DNA from: Antedon mediterranea
Lineage: Eukaryota; Echinodermata; Crinoidea; Comatulida; Antedonidae
Direction: 5' to 3'
NCBI RefSeq assembly: GCF_964355755.1
Contig: NC_092678.1
Location: forward strand, 25,958,365-26,022,364
DNA length: 64,000 nt
Part shown: in pieces, positions 33,593-46,024 of the stretch
Layout of the letters: the number at the start of each line of letters is the position of its first letter
How positions within the stretch are numbered: the first letter of the stretch is position 1
The notes under the pieces: model-generated
What the model was told of the DNA's origin: nothing
Database searches by the model: none
The model's input: the letters and a program-made list of their open reading frames with translations, nothing else
Translations under genes and position numbers: made by a program

Positions 33593-33602
33593 TTTATTTA
33601 TT
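33593..33602 (-). terminator. poly(A) signals of FGD-like gene (distal last exon)
   Basis: Two overlapping AATAAA hexamers on the minus strand lie about 45 nt past the stop codon at 33645-33647. Confidence 0.7.
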
Positions 33603-33644
33603 CTTTAAACTGGATAGCCTCTTCAAACTACGGTACAGTTACAG

Positions 33645-33863
33645 TTAAACAAATATTTCTTCAGTTTCACTCGCGGAAGTGAGTTGAGTGTGTGTAATTG
33701 GACCGTTTCTTTCTGGACCAAGTCTCTCCATTCCATTTTTAATGTGCATCTTCTGGAAGATTTGCTTTGGGTGATATCCAGTAGATTTTGATTTTTGCTC
33801 TTCCAACTTTCTTCTAAAACTCAATGATCGCTCGTGTGCTTCTTTTGTGGCTTCCGTAAGTTC
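33645..33863 (-). other. alternative last exon B of the FGD-like gene
   Basis: Acceptor ttaatag, then a phase-0 frame beginning [20 protein letters not shown] and ending ETEEIFV-stop, 72 residues. Spliced after the exon ending DIKYAWLQ it supplies the C-terminal helix of the PH domain, as exon A does. It has its own poly(A) signals. Use of A or B is inferred from equal phase and equal homology. Confidence 0.7.
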
Positions 33864-36800
33864 CTATTAATGTTTTTTTTAATAGAGAAGTTAGTATGTT
33901 AGAGCAGAAGTCTGTAATATCAATGTACGTGAATTAAACATGTGACATAAAAAGGTCCATGAGAAGCGACTACAGCAATAAACTAAAGAAAGCGTCACGA
34001 CGCCTACAAGCAGGGCCTAGTCTGAATCCCAGATTTAGATGATATTATTCATAAATAATTATTTTTATTAACGTTAAAATGATAATATCGGGGGGTTGTT
34101 TTTAAAAAGAAGTGGTTAATAAATAATTGTTTACTAAATCTAAGGATGCTAACAAAATTGCAATGATTTGACATCAGTGTAGTGAGTATTACTATTTATT
34201 AATTTAGTATTCCAGTCCGGTATATTTAAGTGGTTAAGTAGGATATTAGTATTTAGTTAATCATCCTTAGTTCCACGCAAAGATTCCCCAAAATCCAGCT
34301 TTTCCTCTAGAGGTTTCACTGCAATTCTTTGGCAAACCCCTTTTACTGCCTTCTTGTTTTGTCTCTATATTTTGACTACATTCAATATCCGAATCTGTAA
34401 TGTTCGACAATTCAGAATGGTGTCGTGCACGTTGGCGGCGTTTGTGATGTTCATTTTGCTTAATTCGAAAGCTTTCTTTTCTATAATATTCTTCATGCAT
34501 TGTTTCTATTATTGCCTGAAAGTTGAGATGTTTTTAAGTAAAACAAATAGAAAATACATTTTCAATATTAAACAGAAAAGTCGAATTATAAAATGATTAA
34601 AAGTGAATTCAGTAAGACTTACTTGAAGCCATGCGTATTTAATGTCTTCAGAATCACATTGCATTTTTATAACCTCTGTAACAGTCCCGTCTTCTGTTGT
34701 AGATTTGACAGTAAATGTACATCCGGTCTGATCAAGTTCATAATCATTTGCCTACATAAAATTAACACATACTAGTTTACAATTTTGGTTGGCCCCCCCC
34801 CCCCCTAGTTACTGTACCTATAACCCATTCGTCTATAGAAACTAAAGATGGAGATTATAAAAGAACCGTTTTACCTTGATCCTCTCATACACATACTAGT
34901 TTACAATTTTGGTTGTCCTCCTCCCCTAGCTACTGTACCTATAACCCATTCGTCTATAGAAACTAAAGATGGAGATTATAAAAGAACCGTTTTACCTTTA
35001 TCCTCTCATACACATACTAGTTTACAATTTGGTTGTCCTCCTCCCCTAGTTACTGTACCTATAACCCATTCGTCTATAGAAACTAAAGATGGAGATTATA
35101 AAAGAACCGTTTTACTTTGATCCTCTCATACACATACTATAGTTTACAATTTGGTTGTCCTCCTCCCCTAGCTACTGTACCTATAACCCATTCGTCTATA
35201 GAAACTAAAGATGGAGATTATAAAAGAACGGTTTTATCTTTATCCTCTCATACACATACTAGTTTACAATTTGGTTGTCCTCCTCCCCTAGTTACTGTAC
35301 CTATAACCCATTCGTCTATAGAAACTAAAGATGGAGATTATAAAAGAACGGTTTTATCTTTATCCTCTCATACACATACTAGTTTACAATTTGGTTTTCC
35401 TCCTCCCCTAGCTACTGTACCTATAACCCATTCGTCTATTAGAAACTAAAGATGGAGATTATAAAAGAACCGTTTTACCTTGATCCTCTCATACACATAC
35501 TAGTTTACAATTTGGTTGTCCTCCTCCCCTAGCTACTGTACCTATAACCCATTCGTCTATAGAAACTAAAGATGGAGATTATAAAAGAACCGTTTTACCT
35601 TTATCCTCTCATACACATACTAGTTTACAATTTTGGTTGTCCTCCTCCCCTAGTTACTGTACCTATAACCCATTCGTCTATAGAAACTAAAGATGGAGAT
35701 TATAAAAGAACGGTTTTATCTTTATCCTCTCATACACATACTAGTTTACAATTTGGTTGTCCTCCTCCCCTAGTTACTGTACCTATAACCCATTCGTCTA
35801 TAGAAACTAAAGATGGAGATTATAAAAGAACCGTTTTACCTTTATCCTCTCATACACATACTAGTTTACAATTTGGTTGTCCTCCTCCCCTAGCTACTGT
35901 ACCTATAACCCATTCGTCTATTAGAAACTAAAGATGGAGATTATAAAAGAACCGTTTTACCTTGATCCTCTCATACAAATACTAGTTTACAATTTGGTTG
36001 TCCTCCTCCCCTAGTTACTGTACCTATAACCCATTCGTCTATAGAAACTAAAGATGGAGATAATAAAAGAACGGTTTTATCTTTATCCTCTCATACACAT
36101 ACTAGTTTACAATTTGGTTTTCCTCCTCCCCTAGTTACTGTACCTATAACCCATTCGTCTATAGAAACTAAAGATGGAGATTATAAAAGAACCGTTTTAC
36201 CTTTATCCTCTCATACACATACTAGTTTACAATTTTGGTTGTCCTCCTCCCCTAGTTACTGTACCTATAACCCATTCGTCTATAGAAACTAAAGATGGAG
36301 ATTATAAAAGAACCGTTTTACCTTGATCCTCTCATACACATACTAGTTTACAATTTTGGTTGTCCTCCTCCCCTAGTTACTGTACCTATAACCCATTCGT
36401 CTATAGAAACTAAAGATGGAGATTATAAAAGAACCGTTTTATCTTTATCCTCTCATACACATACTAGTTTAAAATTTTGGTTGTCCTCCTCCCCTAGTTA
36501 CTGTACCTATAACCCATTCGTCTATAGAAACTAAAGATGGAGATTATAAAAGAACCGTTTTACCTTGATCCTCTCATACACATACTAGTTTACAATTTTG
36601 GCTGTCCTCCTCCCCTAGCTACTGTATCTATAACCCATTCGTCTATAGAAACTAAAGATGGAGATTATAAAAGAACCGTTTTACCTTGATCCTCTCCACA
36701 TTCAACTTGTATTTGACCTTTAATGTTTCATTTCCCGATAACATCTTCTTGGTTGGTGTACACACCATCAACATATCATTGAACTACGATTAAAATAAAC

Positions 36801-39800
36801 CATGTTATTCATGATTGTAATGCGTGTGAAAAAAAATATTGACTATACATTTTTATTGGACGTGTATATGGAAAAACCCTAAGAGCATCAAGGGTAAACG
36901 AAGTTTATTAAAATTGTACTGTATTGTTATAATATTATTTAAAATCATAATATAAATAAAGTAAATTAGATGATGATAATTATAATATTATAAATAATAA
37001 TTAACTTAATTTTCATTTCTATAGCACCTTTATAAGAACAGGTCATCTAATCTGGTGAACATTACTTTTTTTTTAACCGTCACTGATAATTTTATTTTAT
37101 TTTATTTTATTTCATACTCATCCAACAGCGAGTAACTCGCCAATAACAGGATGGATAAACTATTTAATAATTTCACAAGACAAACATATACACAAGATGC
37201 TCTACATAAACAAAGACTTATTATTAAGTCTTTGGGACTTGCGTAATGTGAGGTTTTGACATAGTTGGGCCAAGCTTTGAGGAGAACGACCGATAGCACC
37301 TCTTGCTTTCATTATTTTCCAATATAATATATATATATATATGTCTTACCAAAAAGATTCGTTTTTGTTCGAGACCATTTTTACCCAGCATTAGTACGTT
37401 GCCTTCTTTAATGATTTCTCTAGTTGGCGTCACTATTTTTTCTCCGTCAATCATTTTTCCTATTGTGATGAGTCTTAGTCTCATTTCCTTAATTATTAAA
37501 AATAAAGTTTCATTTCTTAATTTATTAGGTCTGTGTGAGTGACACCAATGTGATATTACGCATCAAGTATGTGATATAACGCATCAAGTATGTGATATAA
37601 CGCATCAAGTATGTGATATAACGCATCAAGTATGTGATATAACGCATCAAGTATGGGATATTACGCATCAAGTATGGGATATTACGCATCAAGTATGGGA
37701 TATTACGCATCAAGTATGTGATATAACGCATCAAGTATGTGATATAACGCATCAAGTATGTGATATAACGCATCAAGTATGGGATATTACGCATCACGTA
37801 TGGGATATTACGCATCACGTATGGGATATTACGCATCACGTATGGGATATTACGCGTCACGTATGAGATATTACGCGTCAAGTATGTGATATTACGCATC
37901 ACGTATGGGATATTACGCATCAAGTATGGGATATTACGCATCAAGTATGGGATATTACGCATCACGTATGGGATATTACGCATCACGTATGGGATATTAC
38001 GCGTCAAGTATGTGATATTACGCGTCAAGTATGTGATATTACGCATCAAATAAGGATATTACGCATCAGTATGGGATATTACGCATCAAGTATTGGACAT
38101 AAGTATTGGACATTACGTATCAAGTATGGGATATTACGCATACGTATGTGGTATTACGCGTCAAGTATGGGATATTACGCATCAAGTACAGGATATTACG
38201 CATCAAGTATTGGATATTACGCATCACGTATGGGATATTACGCATCAAGTATGGCATGTTACTAATCTTAGTAAGTTTACAATATGTTGTTCAAATACAA
38301 GAAAAATTGAGGTAAGTCACTTAGTTATTTTGACAGCAAATATTTTTTATGTTTGAAAGCAATGATAATACACTATATCTTAATGTTGTTGTATCTCCAG
38401 CTGCTTTGCGGAGTATGTTTTTTAAAGTAAAGCAACGTGTAGCTACTGACTTACCCTCGACTTGATAAAATCATTTGCATGTTGCGCGGCTTCCTTGATG
38501 ATCCCTAAACCCTCTACAACATAAAACAAACATGTTATTATAATGTTTGGTTTGGAATATTTTGTCAAAATTATGTAAAACGTGCAGGCTACTTACTCTC
38601 TGTTTCGTCTCTATCTTCTGAATTGTCTGGTAGTTTCTTAAGATATCCTAAATAAAAGTAATACATACTGTTAATCCACAGTCGTGATAACTCCAAACGC
38701 GAAGCGGCTAACTGTTCAGTTGTCTACAGAAAATTAAGTAATCCCAAGAAAATATCTATGATTCTCTATACATCACACACTGTATCCCACTGTATACCTG
38801 AATGTCAACCATTTCAAACAGAATTGATAAATAGAATCAAAATTGTTATCAAAAAATAGTGGATGACTTGTTTTTAATGTGTTTTTTAAAATGTTTTTAG
38901 TTAGTTTAGTCTTTTTTAAAGAGGGTAACCCAGATCAGTGATATCACTGCTTTCCACTGAGGCCCTCTAGTCACCATAATGTTAGGGCCTTACTTTCTAA
39001 AAATAATTGGTAGCGTGGTAACCGCTGAACAGGTTCCAGCATGTGCTCTTTTAGACCGATCCGACCACAGATCTTCCTTTTCTATAAAATATGAAAATCA
39101 AATAAATTTATATATCATACCTTAATCTCATTAATCATATTATTTTCTATTAAAAAAGTAAACCAAAATTAGTAGGAAACGTAATTATTGTGACATAAGG
39201 CATTTGAAAAATATGAAAATTAATTGTTGTTATATTAATTATTAATCTTACCTGGATGTTTTTCAAGAGATTGTTGAATTTGGATGACTTGGATGTCCAC
39301 TTATCAAGAGCTTCTATAGCGTCATCCATGTCACACACATATATTGAATAGAGCTTAAACATTGGAGCATATTTACTCATGATATCACCGATCCTTTTTT
39401 GCTTTTTCCTTAACAAATAAATATTGTAAAATGTTATGTAAATGTACTGGCATAGAGAGACTTCAAACCTCCCAGTGATGATATTCTAGAAAACAAAATT
39501 AATATTTCTGACCAAATAAACGATTCAGTTCAAACCCTAGACCAATCATTGATTTAGCTTTTATTACTAATGTTTTAAGTCATTATGAATAACTAAGGAG
39601 GATTGGGTACCATTCGTGCAGCCTCTTCTTCAGCTCTGGTAACAGATGATCCCTGTGCAGTGAATTAATTTCAGGTGTGTTTGAAAATATTGTCTCCAGA
39701 ACATCTGAGCTAAAATATCGGTGCTTTTCATTTTCACGAGCAATTGTTTCAAGAAAAATCTACATTGAATTAGAAAATAAATATATTAATTGGTCTGCAA

Positions 39801-42800
39801 AAGGAATCTCACAGTACATTATATCCATGTTTCGTGACTGGAAACACAACTTTTGTAGGCGTGTGCAAACGCGACTCTATAGCTCACAACTATGTCGGTC
39901 GGTCGGTCGATCGGTAAACACTAACTAAAATTTATGCACGCGACGGCAGCCATGTATATGGCCTTGTCCATATTCTAAACGAATGTACACTAGTAATATT
40001 ACTGTATACTTGTTGTGCGTTATCTATTTATCTCAATATGCCATCATATCGTGACCTTTATCTAATGACCTCAAGTGGACATGTCTAAGTGTTCCTACAT
40101 TCTGAACATACTATATTTATATTCGTCATCTATAAATCATTTGTAATCTAAATTACTATATTAATATTCGTCATCTATTATTAATCATTTGTCATCTAAA
40201 GAAGAACCTCTTTTCACCTGAGGATTGAGGACCACATTTTGTTACATGCGTCCATTACTCGTGGTTAGTGATGACAACACACTCACACGCTTGCGAAACA
40301 CATACTTGTCAAAAACTATTGTATACGAACCTTGTCTAGTAAAAACAATTTACTAACGTATGATTGTTCGGTTGTAACAAGTTCATAGACAATCTTGTAG
40401 CAACCATCGTCGTCGTTTTTAGGAGCTAGCTCCTCGAGACTCGTACTCTGACAACAAAAACCCCAATATAGAATTAATTATGTTAGAAAAAATTATTTGT
40501 CACACGGAGATCAGAATAACCTTTCTGTGTATTCTCACTTATGTTTAAATGCAATTCAGTAATGGAGTTACTTCTTACCATTGGCGAAGGAAAATCGTCA
40601 TATAGTTCCTCTGCAGTAATAGTTGTTGTACCACCCAGTCCTCGTAATCTTGGTAAAGAGAACCTGTGATTGTTATCATCCACTTTTTTCAACTGATTTG
40701 CTCTTTTGCGTCGTATAGTTGGTAGGCTCATTCTCGGAGAGAGAGTATCGAGGTTGAAGTTAGTATCTCTCCTAAAATGGAGATTAAAATCATCTTCAAA
40801 TTGTCCTGGTGTTACTACTGGCTTAGTTCGCCTGTTTTCTATTTCTGGTGGTGATAGGGTGATCTCGGGACCTGAAGTGAGGTTACTTCTTGAAGAATTC
40901 ATTCGTCCAAAGTCTAGAGACTTTGGACGAATGACAAATGGGGATGTACCGTGGGTTTGAATATCTACATCAGGTAGTTTAGTCAATTGAGCAGTGTTCA
41001 AGCGTTGACTTGTTGTTGAATTAAAAACATAATTCGCATCTAGTGACTTTGGACGCACAGGAGACAATTGTTGCGTCTTTTTAAATGATTCAACTACACT
41101 AATTGTATGTACGAAAAAGTCTCTATTTTCGTTATCCAATTCTTGTAAGGAATCGGAATTTGATGTGTCCTCCTCTTTCTTCAAAACATCAGCATTGGAA
41201 GATCTATCAATACCCGTTGAACTATTTGAATTTGATGTGTCCTCATCATTCTCTAAAACATCAGCATTGGAATATCTATCAATACCCGTTGAGCTATTTG
41301 AATTTGATATGTCCTCATCATTCTCTAAAACATCAACATTGGAAGATCTATCAATGCCCGTTGAACTATTTGAATTTGATGTGTCCTCATCATTCTCCAA
41401 AACATCAGCATTGGAATATCTATCAATACCCGTTGAGCTATTTGAATTTGATGTGTCCTCATCATTCTCCAAAACATCAACATTGGAAGATCTATCAATG
41501 CCCGTTGAACTATTTGAATTTGATGTGTCCTCATCATTCTCCAAAACATCAACATTGGAAGATCTATCAATGCCCGTTGAACTATTTGAATTTGATGTGT
41601 CCTCATCATTCTCCAAAACATCAGCATTGGAATATCTATCAATACCCGTTGAACTATTTGAATTTGATGTGTCCTCATCATTCTCAAAAACATCAGCATT
41701 GGAAGATCTATCAATACCCGTTGAACTATTTGAATGTCTTTGACGGCTTCGAGATGTATGATTTATATCATTGTAATTGTCATATGCATTGCCATAGGCT
41801 AATATTTCAGTATTTTTTTCAAAAGAACTCGTTATGTCTGAACATCCATTGAGTCCAGACTTTGTAGAGTTATTTATTTCAAAGCTATGAGACGCCTCTA
41901 CTGTAGTACATACTGGTTCAATACCTTGTGATGAGCTATGAGACGCATCAACGGTAGTACATACTGGTTCAATGCTTTGTGATGAAATAGTTTCATTACC
42001 CCGAAGTTCGGTTTGAAATATTTGTTCATAATCCGCATTAGTTTCTTTCACTTTGTTATGATCAGAGTCCGAATATTCTAATGATTGATCAGAGCAGGAT
42101 AGGGGCGATGGTTGAGTTGGTATGACACAACATTCAACTTTGTTATGATCAGAGTCCGAATGTTCTAATGATTGATCAGAGCAGGATAGGGGCGATGGTT
42201 GAGTTGGTATGACACAACATTCATCGTCAGTCTGATTATCAAGTGTTTCAGTATTCGACCAGGTATGTAAACTACTGTAAAATCCATCATTGTATTGCAT
42301 TGAAACAGACAGGTTTGCCATCGTCGCATTTAATGTTACACAATTTTCATTCAGATGTTCTTGCTCTAGCGACGGCTGAAGTAAATCTGGCATACTTTGA
42401 GTTCCGTTACTACGATTACTAATTTTCTCTTTGAAGTCTTTTGACGCATTTATATTTAGTAAAATTGCGCCGCCAGAATTTGTTTTTTCCATACTTTCGT
42501 TGATGTCTCCAGTGGAATTATGGTTTTTGTCCATTTTAACAGTTGGAATATTTGAATTCAATAGTTTACCACATGAATGTAATGATCGTGATACCGACGA
42601 CGTGTCGTGGTGTAAATCTGTGTTAGCGTTGGTGTGCAATGGACACAAATCATGTCTTATGGTTTTACTTGAGAGTGATTCCTCTGATCTAGGTCTCCTA
42701 TGATGTTCTAAAATGAAACTACGATCACATGTGGTACAATCTGAAAGTGATCTCATACGCTTAAATTCCACCAAAGAATCTAACTCATCACTACCTTTAT

Positions 42801-45800
42801 AATATGTTTCATTTGAGAAATCATCTTTTGATGTACTTTCAGCAACATGGTTATGTTTGATATTTCCACAACAATCTATGTTCTGCTTAATATGTTCTGA
42901 TCTATAACCAGTTTCTTTGTTATCATCATTTTCTTGATCATTAGAACGTAGTAAGTAGTAATCAATCGACGATTGGTCTTCTTCGCCGTCAGTCACCGAG
43001 TTTTCGTAAGAGAATCGTTTCTCTGATTGGTTATTTGCTGTTTCTGTAGACACATTTAGGTCACATGACTGTTTTGAAGACATGTAAACTGGCGTCATTA
43101 AACGTTTTACTACGTCACCCGAAATTCGAAGTTTGTGACGTTGTGTGAGATCTGGTCCGGTCTCCATCACATGATTTTCAGGCGGCAAGTGAATGGTCTG
43201 TTTTTGGGGTGAATATGCGTGACGTAAACTGCTGGTCCTCTTCACCTTAGATGAACCTCCTAGATTTATACGCAAACAAACAAATATTAATGGTAGAATA
43301 TTTCAAACTAAGAATTTGAATATAATTAATAATTATTTAAAACACTTAATATTAAACGTTGAACACTTTTTTTCTTTTTAAAGTTACCCTTTTAAAACCG
43401 CGGATAAATTATGCATGTATACAATATACATGTATACAATGATGGAATATGTTTCCAATAAGTGGGTGTATTTAATGTGTACGAAAGTTAACTTTTTTTA
43501 GAAGGCAGTGATTGGCATCAACTGTAGTGTGAATATTGTCTATCGGAGCGTTTGATTCAAGCAGAGATGCGGCCTAGTGATTCACTAACTAGATACAGTA
43601 ATAAACCCAGCACCAGCTGTTTCTTTTTCTAAACTAGCGCTGCTGAATTTGATGTATATATGATATTATTTTTAACAACAAATACAATATGTAAACAGAT
43701 TAAATATTCATTGTCGTAATATAATCACTTCATTGTTTTTTTCTATGTAATTTCAAACATTAAAATTGTCATATTTTGCTATTATTACTTTTAGTGATAC
43801 TCATGTTTTGAAATGTAAATTTTATATCTTTTACAATTAGGCTAGGTCTGTACAATTATAATGGTTGAACACTGATTGGTTACTGCTCTATAAATCGGGA
43901 ATATGGACCATGCACTGGACTTTAGAAATTTCGTTGAATAGAAATTTGATTAATGAACGTGAACCTTTATTATGTTTTCTCTACACTTCAGTGCCAACTA
44001 CGTTGATGTTTTCTGCAGTCTATCCTCCCCTTTATTTACCAAATTTTAAGATACACGTATCATAATGCTGTTTAAATTTACCCATGCCACTAATAAACGG
44101 TGTGGCGCCGCTAAGTAAACTAAAATAGTGTAGGGCCTATTGTTAAACGCCCTTTGAACCATGCTAATGAAAATACTGTAATATATATAATTTAAAACTA
44201 AATGTGACAACGTTATTTATAATATCATCGCAGAGCTATGTGTTATTATTGATTCATTTTATAATGTTACTTTTAAAATGTTGACATTTTCTTTGTATCC
44301 TAACTAACAATATGAACACCGTACAAACAACAACCTGTTCAGACCCTGTTGTACAGTCCTTCAGGCTAGTGAACAATGACAAGACTGTAAACAGAAAATG
44401 CATTCCACTGGTAATAATATACGGAAAGGGTAAAGTGTATAGGGGTTTTTTACGGTCACTTGTAAAATCTTAAAGGGCTTTATGATGGTGTATAATGTAT
44501 TATTCTACTTTAGGTGAAATAGGTTAGATTATACGGCACAGTTTGTAAGGGAAAAGAAAACCCTTATACTTATTTTGATGGTAAAGTTAGCGAAAGAAAT
44601 GCTGAAATGTGTATACTGCACTTAACAGGGAACCTTACTCATCGACTAAACAATAAGTTGTATAGGCCATGTATCATGAATGATGTTTAAAAATGTGAAA
44701 TGTTCGTCAAACCTTGTAATTTGTACACTAGGGCCTATTATTATAATTCTGTAAACACATGCTCCTATTCAAAATATACAGTATTTATTTACCAGCTTTA
44801 CGCTTTTACACTTATACCTTTTAAACTAATTTTGTGCTAGTTTTCGAGTTTGGACGACAAGATACATCTGTTCTTAATCATCGTCTTTTTCTTTGATTCA
44901 GCATTTAATACATTTTGTGGGTCAATTACTTCGACAAAGTCGGAATGCAAAACATATTTCAACTCACCTTTCGATGCATCAGGAATTCTAAACAGTGTAC
45001 TTAATCCCGAATAATAATGTTTATGCTCAATTACAATACGAATGTTACATTCAACACCAGGACCACATTCATCACTTTTCTGGAAACGAACACCGTCAAT
45101 ATACGGCTGTAATGGTCCTTTGCGGTAACAATTCCAAACTGTTCGTAGGTCAGTCAGATTTATAAAAATAATTTGTAACATAACAGCAGCAGAATAATCT
45201 GCTTTTGTCACGATTCTTGTTGGGTAACGAGCGAAAAGTAGACAAAGTGAACAATAAGTGTCCGCTTCATCGAATTCTGCTTCGGAAGTCGTGACTGAAG
45301 AGGGCGGAAAAGTTTCCTTCAAATCTAGCCAATTTAATACTTGTTGTATTGTAGAAGTTGAGCTGTCCGTTCTTGATGATTCAACTATTAATTTCACTGG
45401 TAAGACTATAGTAAATGATAAATTAGTTTTACGTCTAGAAAACTAGTTTAAAATTTTTTAGGCCTATCTTGCTTTGTATAATATCGACGTAACGATTTAA
45501 AGATTTTCACCATGAAAAACAATTGTGGAATATGCCATTTTAATATCACATATTTTAAAATTTGAATTTGAGTTTTTGTAAAATTATTACAGATATACAC
45601 TGTTAACAATACAACGTCAAACAACTGGTCTACCCCGTTCTAAGTTGTTACCGTATAGTTTAATACGAATTGATAAATAAACCATAAATGTACTATTGCA
45701 GTCGTGATTATAAATATGTATAAATAACAAATGTGTATTGGGTTTATATATATATTTATATATTGGGTATATTGGGTTATGTGAGGAGGCAGGACGTCAC

Positions 45801-46024
45801 TAAAAGCCGAATGGTTTGAATGTCGTCAAAGAACGAAATTATATGTATCCTTGTGAACTGATTCTGCAACTCAGAAATAAAAATCTAAACTCACCAAATT
45901 GAACTGAATGTGTTCCACCAATAGTATTATGAGGTACTTCCCTTTTTTGTCGGGAAGGTTTTGTTGAATGTCTACGAAACGAACGTTGTGTAGTAAAATC
46001 GCCCGGTTGTTTTGGCCCAGCCAT
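33645..46024 (-). CDS. FGD-like DH-PH Rho guanine nucleotide exchange factor
   Basis: Minus-strand exons in order: 46024-45895 (ATG at 46024), 43259-40579, 40447-40331, 39759-39611, 39408-39252, 39081-38994, 38647-38597, 38513-38455, 37487-37350, 36783-36685, 34751-34623, then either 34515-34267 or 33863-33645. All phases close, giving 1,348 or 1,338 residues. The DH domain (about 952-1140) shows [40 protein letters not shown] and [20 protein letters not shown]. The PH domain (about 1165-1285) shows [29 protein letters not shown] and [12 protein letters not shown] modules load GTP on Rho-family GTPases (FGD proteins: Cdc42). The DH resembles FGD most, but no FYVE finger or second PH follows, unlike canonical FGDs. 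Residues 44-937 come from one exon, are Ser/Asp-rich and contain tandem repeats. [18 protein letters not shown] starts the protein. The large first intron contains an intronless ORF. Confidence 0.88.
34267..34515 (-). other. alternative last exon A of the FGD-like gene
   Basis: Acceptor aactttcag, phase-0 frame [20 protein letters not shown], followed by a basic stretch ([11 protein letters not shown]) and a Ser-rich tail ending WGIFAWN-stop, 82 residues. AATAAA on the minus strand at 34195-34200 lies about 67 nt downstream. It aligns with exon B over the PH C-terminal helix ([10 protein letters not shown] against [10 protein letters not shown]). Confidence 0.8.
34785..36700 (-). repeat. 121-bp array repeating an exon end and donor
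   Basis: About sixteen units of 120-122 bp fill the intron between PH exons 36783-36685 and 34751-34623. On the minus strand each unit contains AGAGGATCAAG/GTAAAACGG, the true donor junction of exon 36685 (ERIK/intron). The copy at 36685 is the genuine exon end. Others read TCAAG or TAAAG before GTAAAA. Confidence 0.92.
37545..38260. repeat. 21-bp minisatellite
   Basis: About 33 copies of gatattacgcatcaagtatg and close variants (cacgtatgg, gtgatataac) lie in the intron between exons 38513-38455 and 37487-37350. A 21-bp period keeps frames open on both strands (e.g. RNIPYVM repeats on the minus strand), but nothing suggests translation. Confidence 0.93.
38994..40579 (-). other. DH-domain exons and their introns
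   Basis: This part of the FGD-like gene holds the DH exons listed in the gene entry. The intron stretch 39760-40330 has no repeat or exon that I can support. The small DH exon 39081-38994 was placed by homology ([18 protein letters not shown]) and phase, since it is only 88 nt. Confidence 0.75.
41160..41735 (-). repeat. coding 66-bp repeat in the FGD-like large exon
   Basis: Eight to nine copies of a 22-residue unit ([22 protein letters not shown] and variants with YSNADV or SSNVDV) lie at about residues 553-742. The exact multiple of three and the preserved Asp/Ser pattern show that expansion was tolerated in the protein. Two smaller duplications lie upstream in the protein: [19 protein letters not shown] twice (42040-42220) and [20 protein letters not shown] (41880-41990). 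Confidence 0.92.
43260..44836. other. FGD-like intron 1, distal part
   Basis: No further exon is recognisable between the acceptor of exon 2 and the intronless ORF. The region is AT-rich with no long tandem repeat. Confidence 0.5.
44784..44789 (-). terminator. poly(A) signal of the nested ORF
   Basis: Minus-strand AATAAA about 48 nt beyond the stop codon of the 186-codon ORF. Confidence 0.5.
44837..45397 (-). CDS. intronless ORF of unknown function nested in FGD-like intron 1
   Basis: A continuous 186-codon frame from ATG at 45397 to the stop at 44837, on the same strand as the host gene. Visible features: Ser/Thr-rich start ([20 protein letters not shown]), Cys pair CSLCLLF, a middle part [40 protein letters not shown] and a basic Lys-rich end. 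No signal peptide or clear membrane helix. AATAAA follows at 44784-44789. The codon-like, repeat-free sequence and the poly(A) signal suggest a real gene, possibly a retrogene or an alternative exon. I do not recognise the family. Confidence 0.55.
   Translation of the reverse strand: MKLIVESSRTDSSTSTIQQVLNWLDLKETFPPSSVTTSEAEFDEADTYCSLCLLFARYPTRIVTKADYSAAVMLQIIFINLTDLRTVWNCYRKGPLQPYIDGVRFQKSDECGPGVECNIRIVIEHKHYYSGLSTLFRIPDASKGELKYVLHSDFVEVIDPQNVLNAESKKKTMIKNRCILSSKLEN

Noticed and set aside
34848-36534. Several plus-strand frames with [15 protein letters not shown] repeats
   Set aside because: Shadows of the 121-bp intronic array of the minus-strand gene; no start or splice context, and frames break between units.
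37525-38049. 174-codon minus-strand frame of RNIPYVM-type repeats
   Set aside because: It is the 21-bp minisatellite kept open by its period; it lies wholly inside an FGD-like intron and has no splice or start context.
41103-41852. 249- and 192-codon plus-strand frames of repeated motifs
   Set aside because: They are the antisense reading of the 66-bp coding repeat of the FGD-like exon, open only because the repeat period is a multiple of three.
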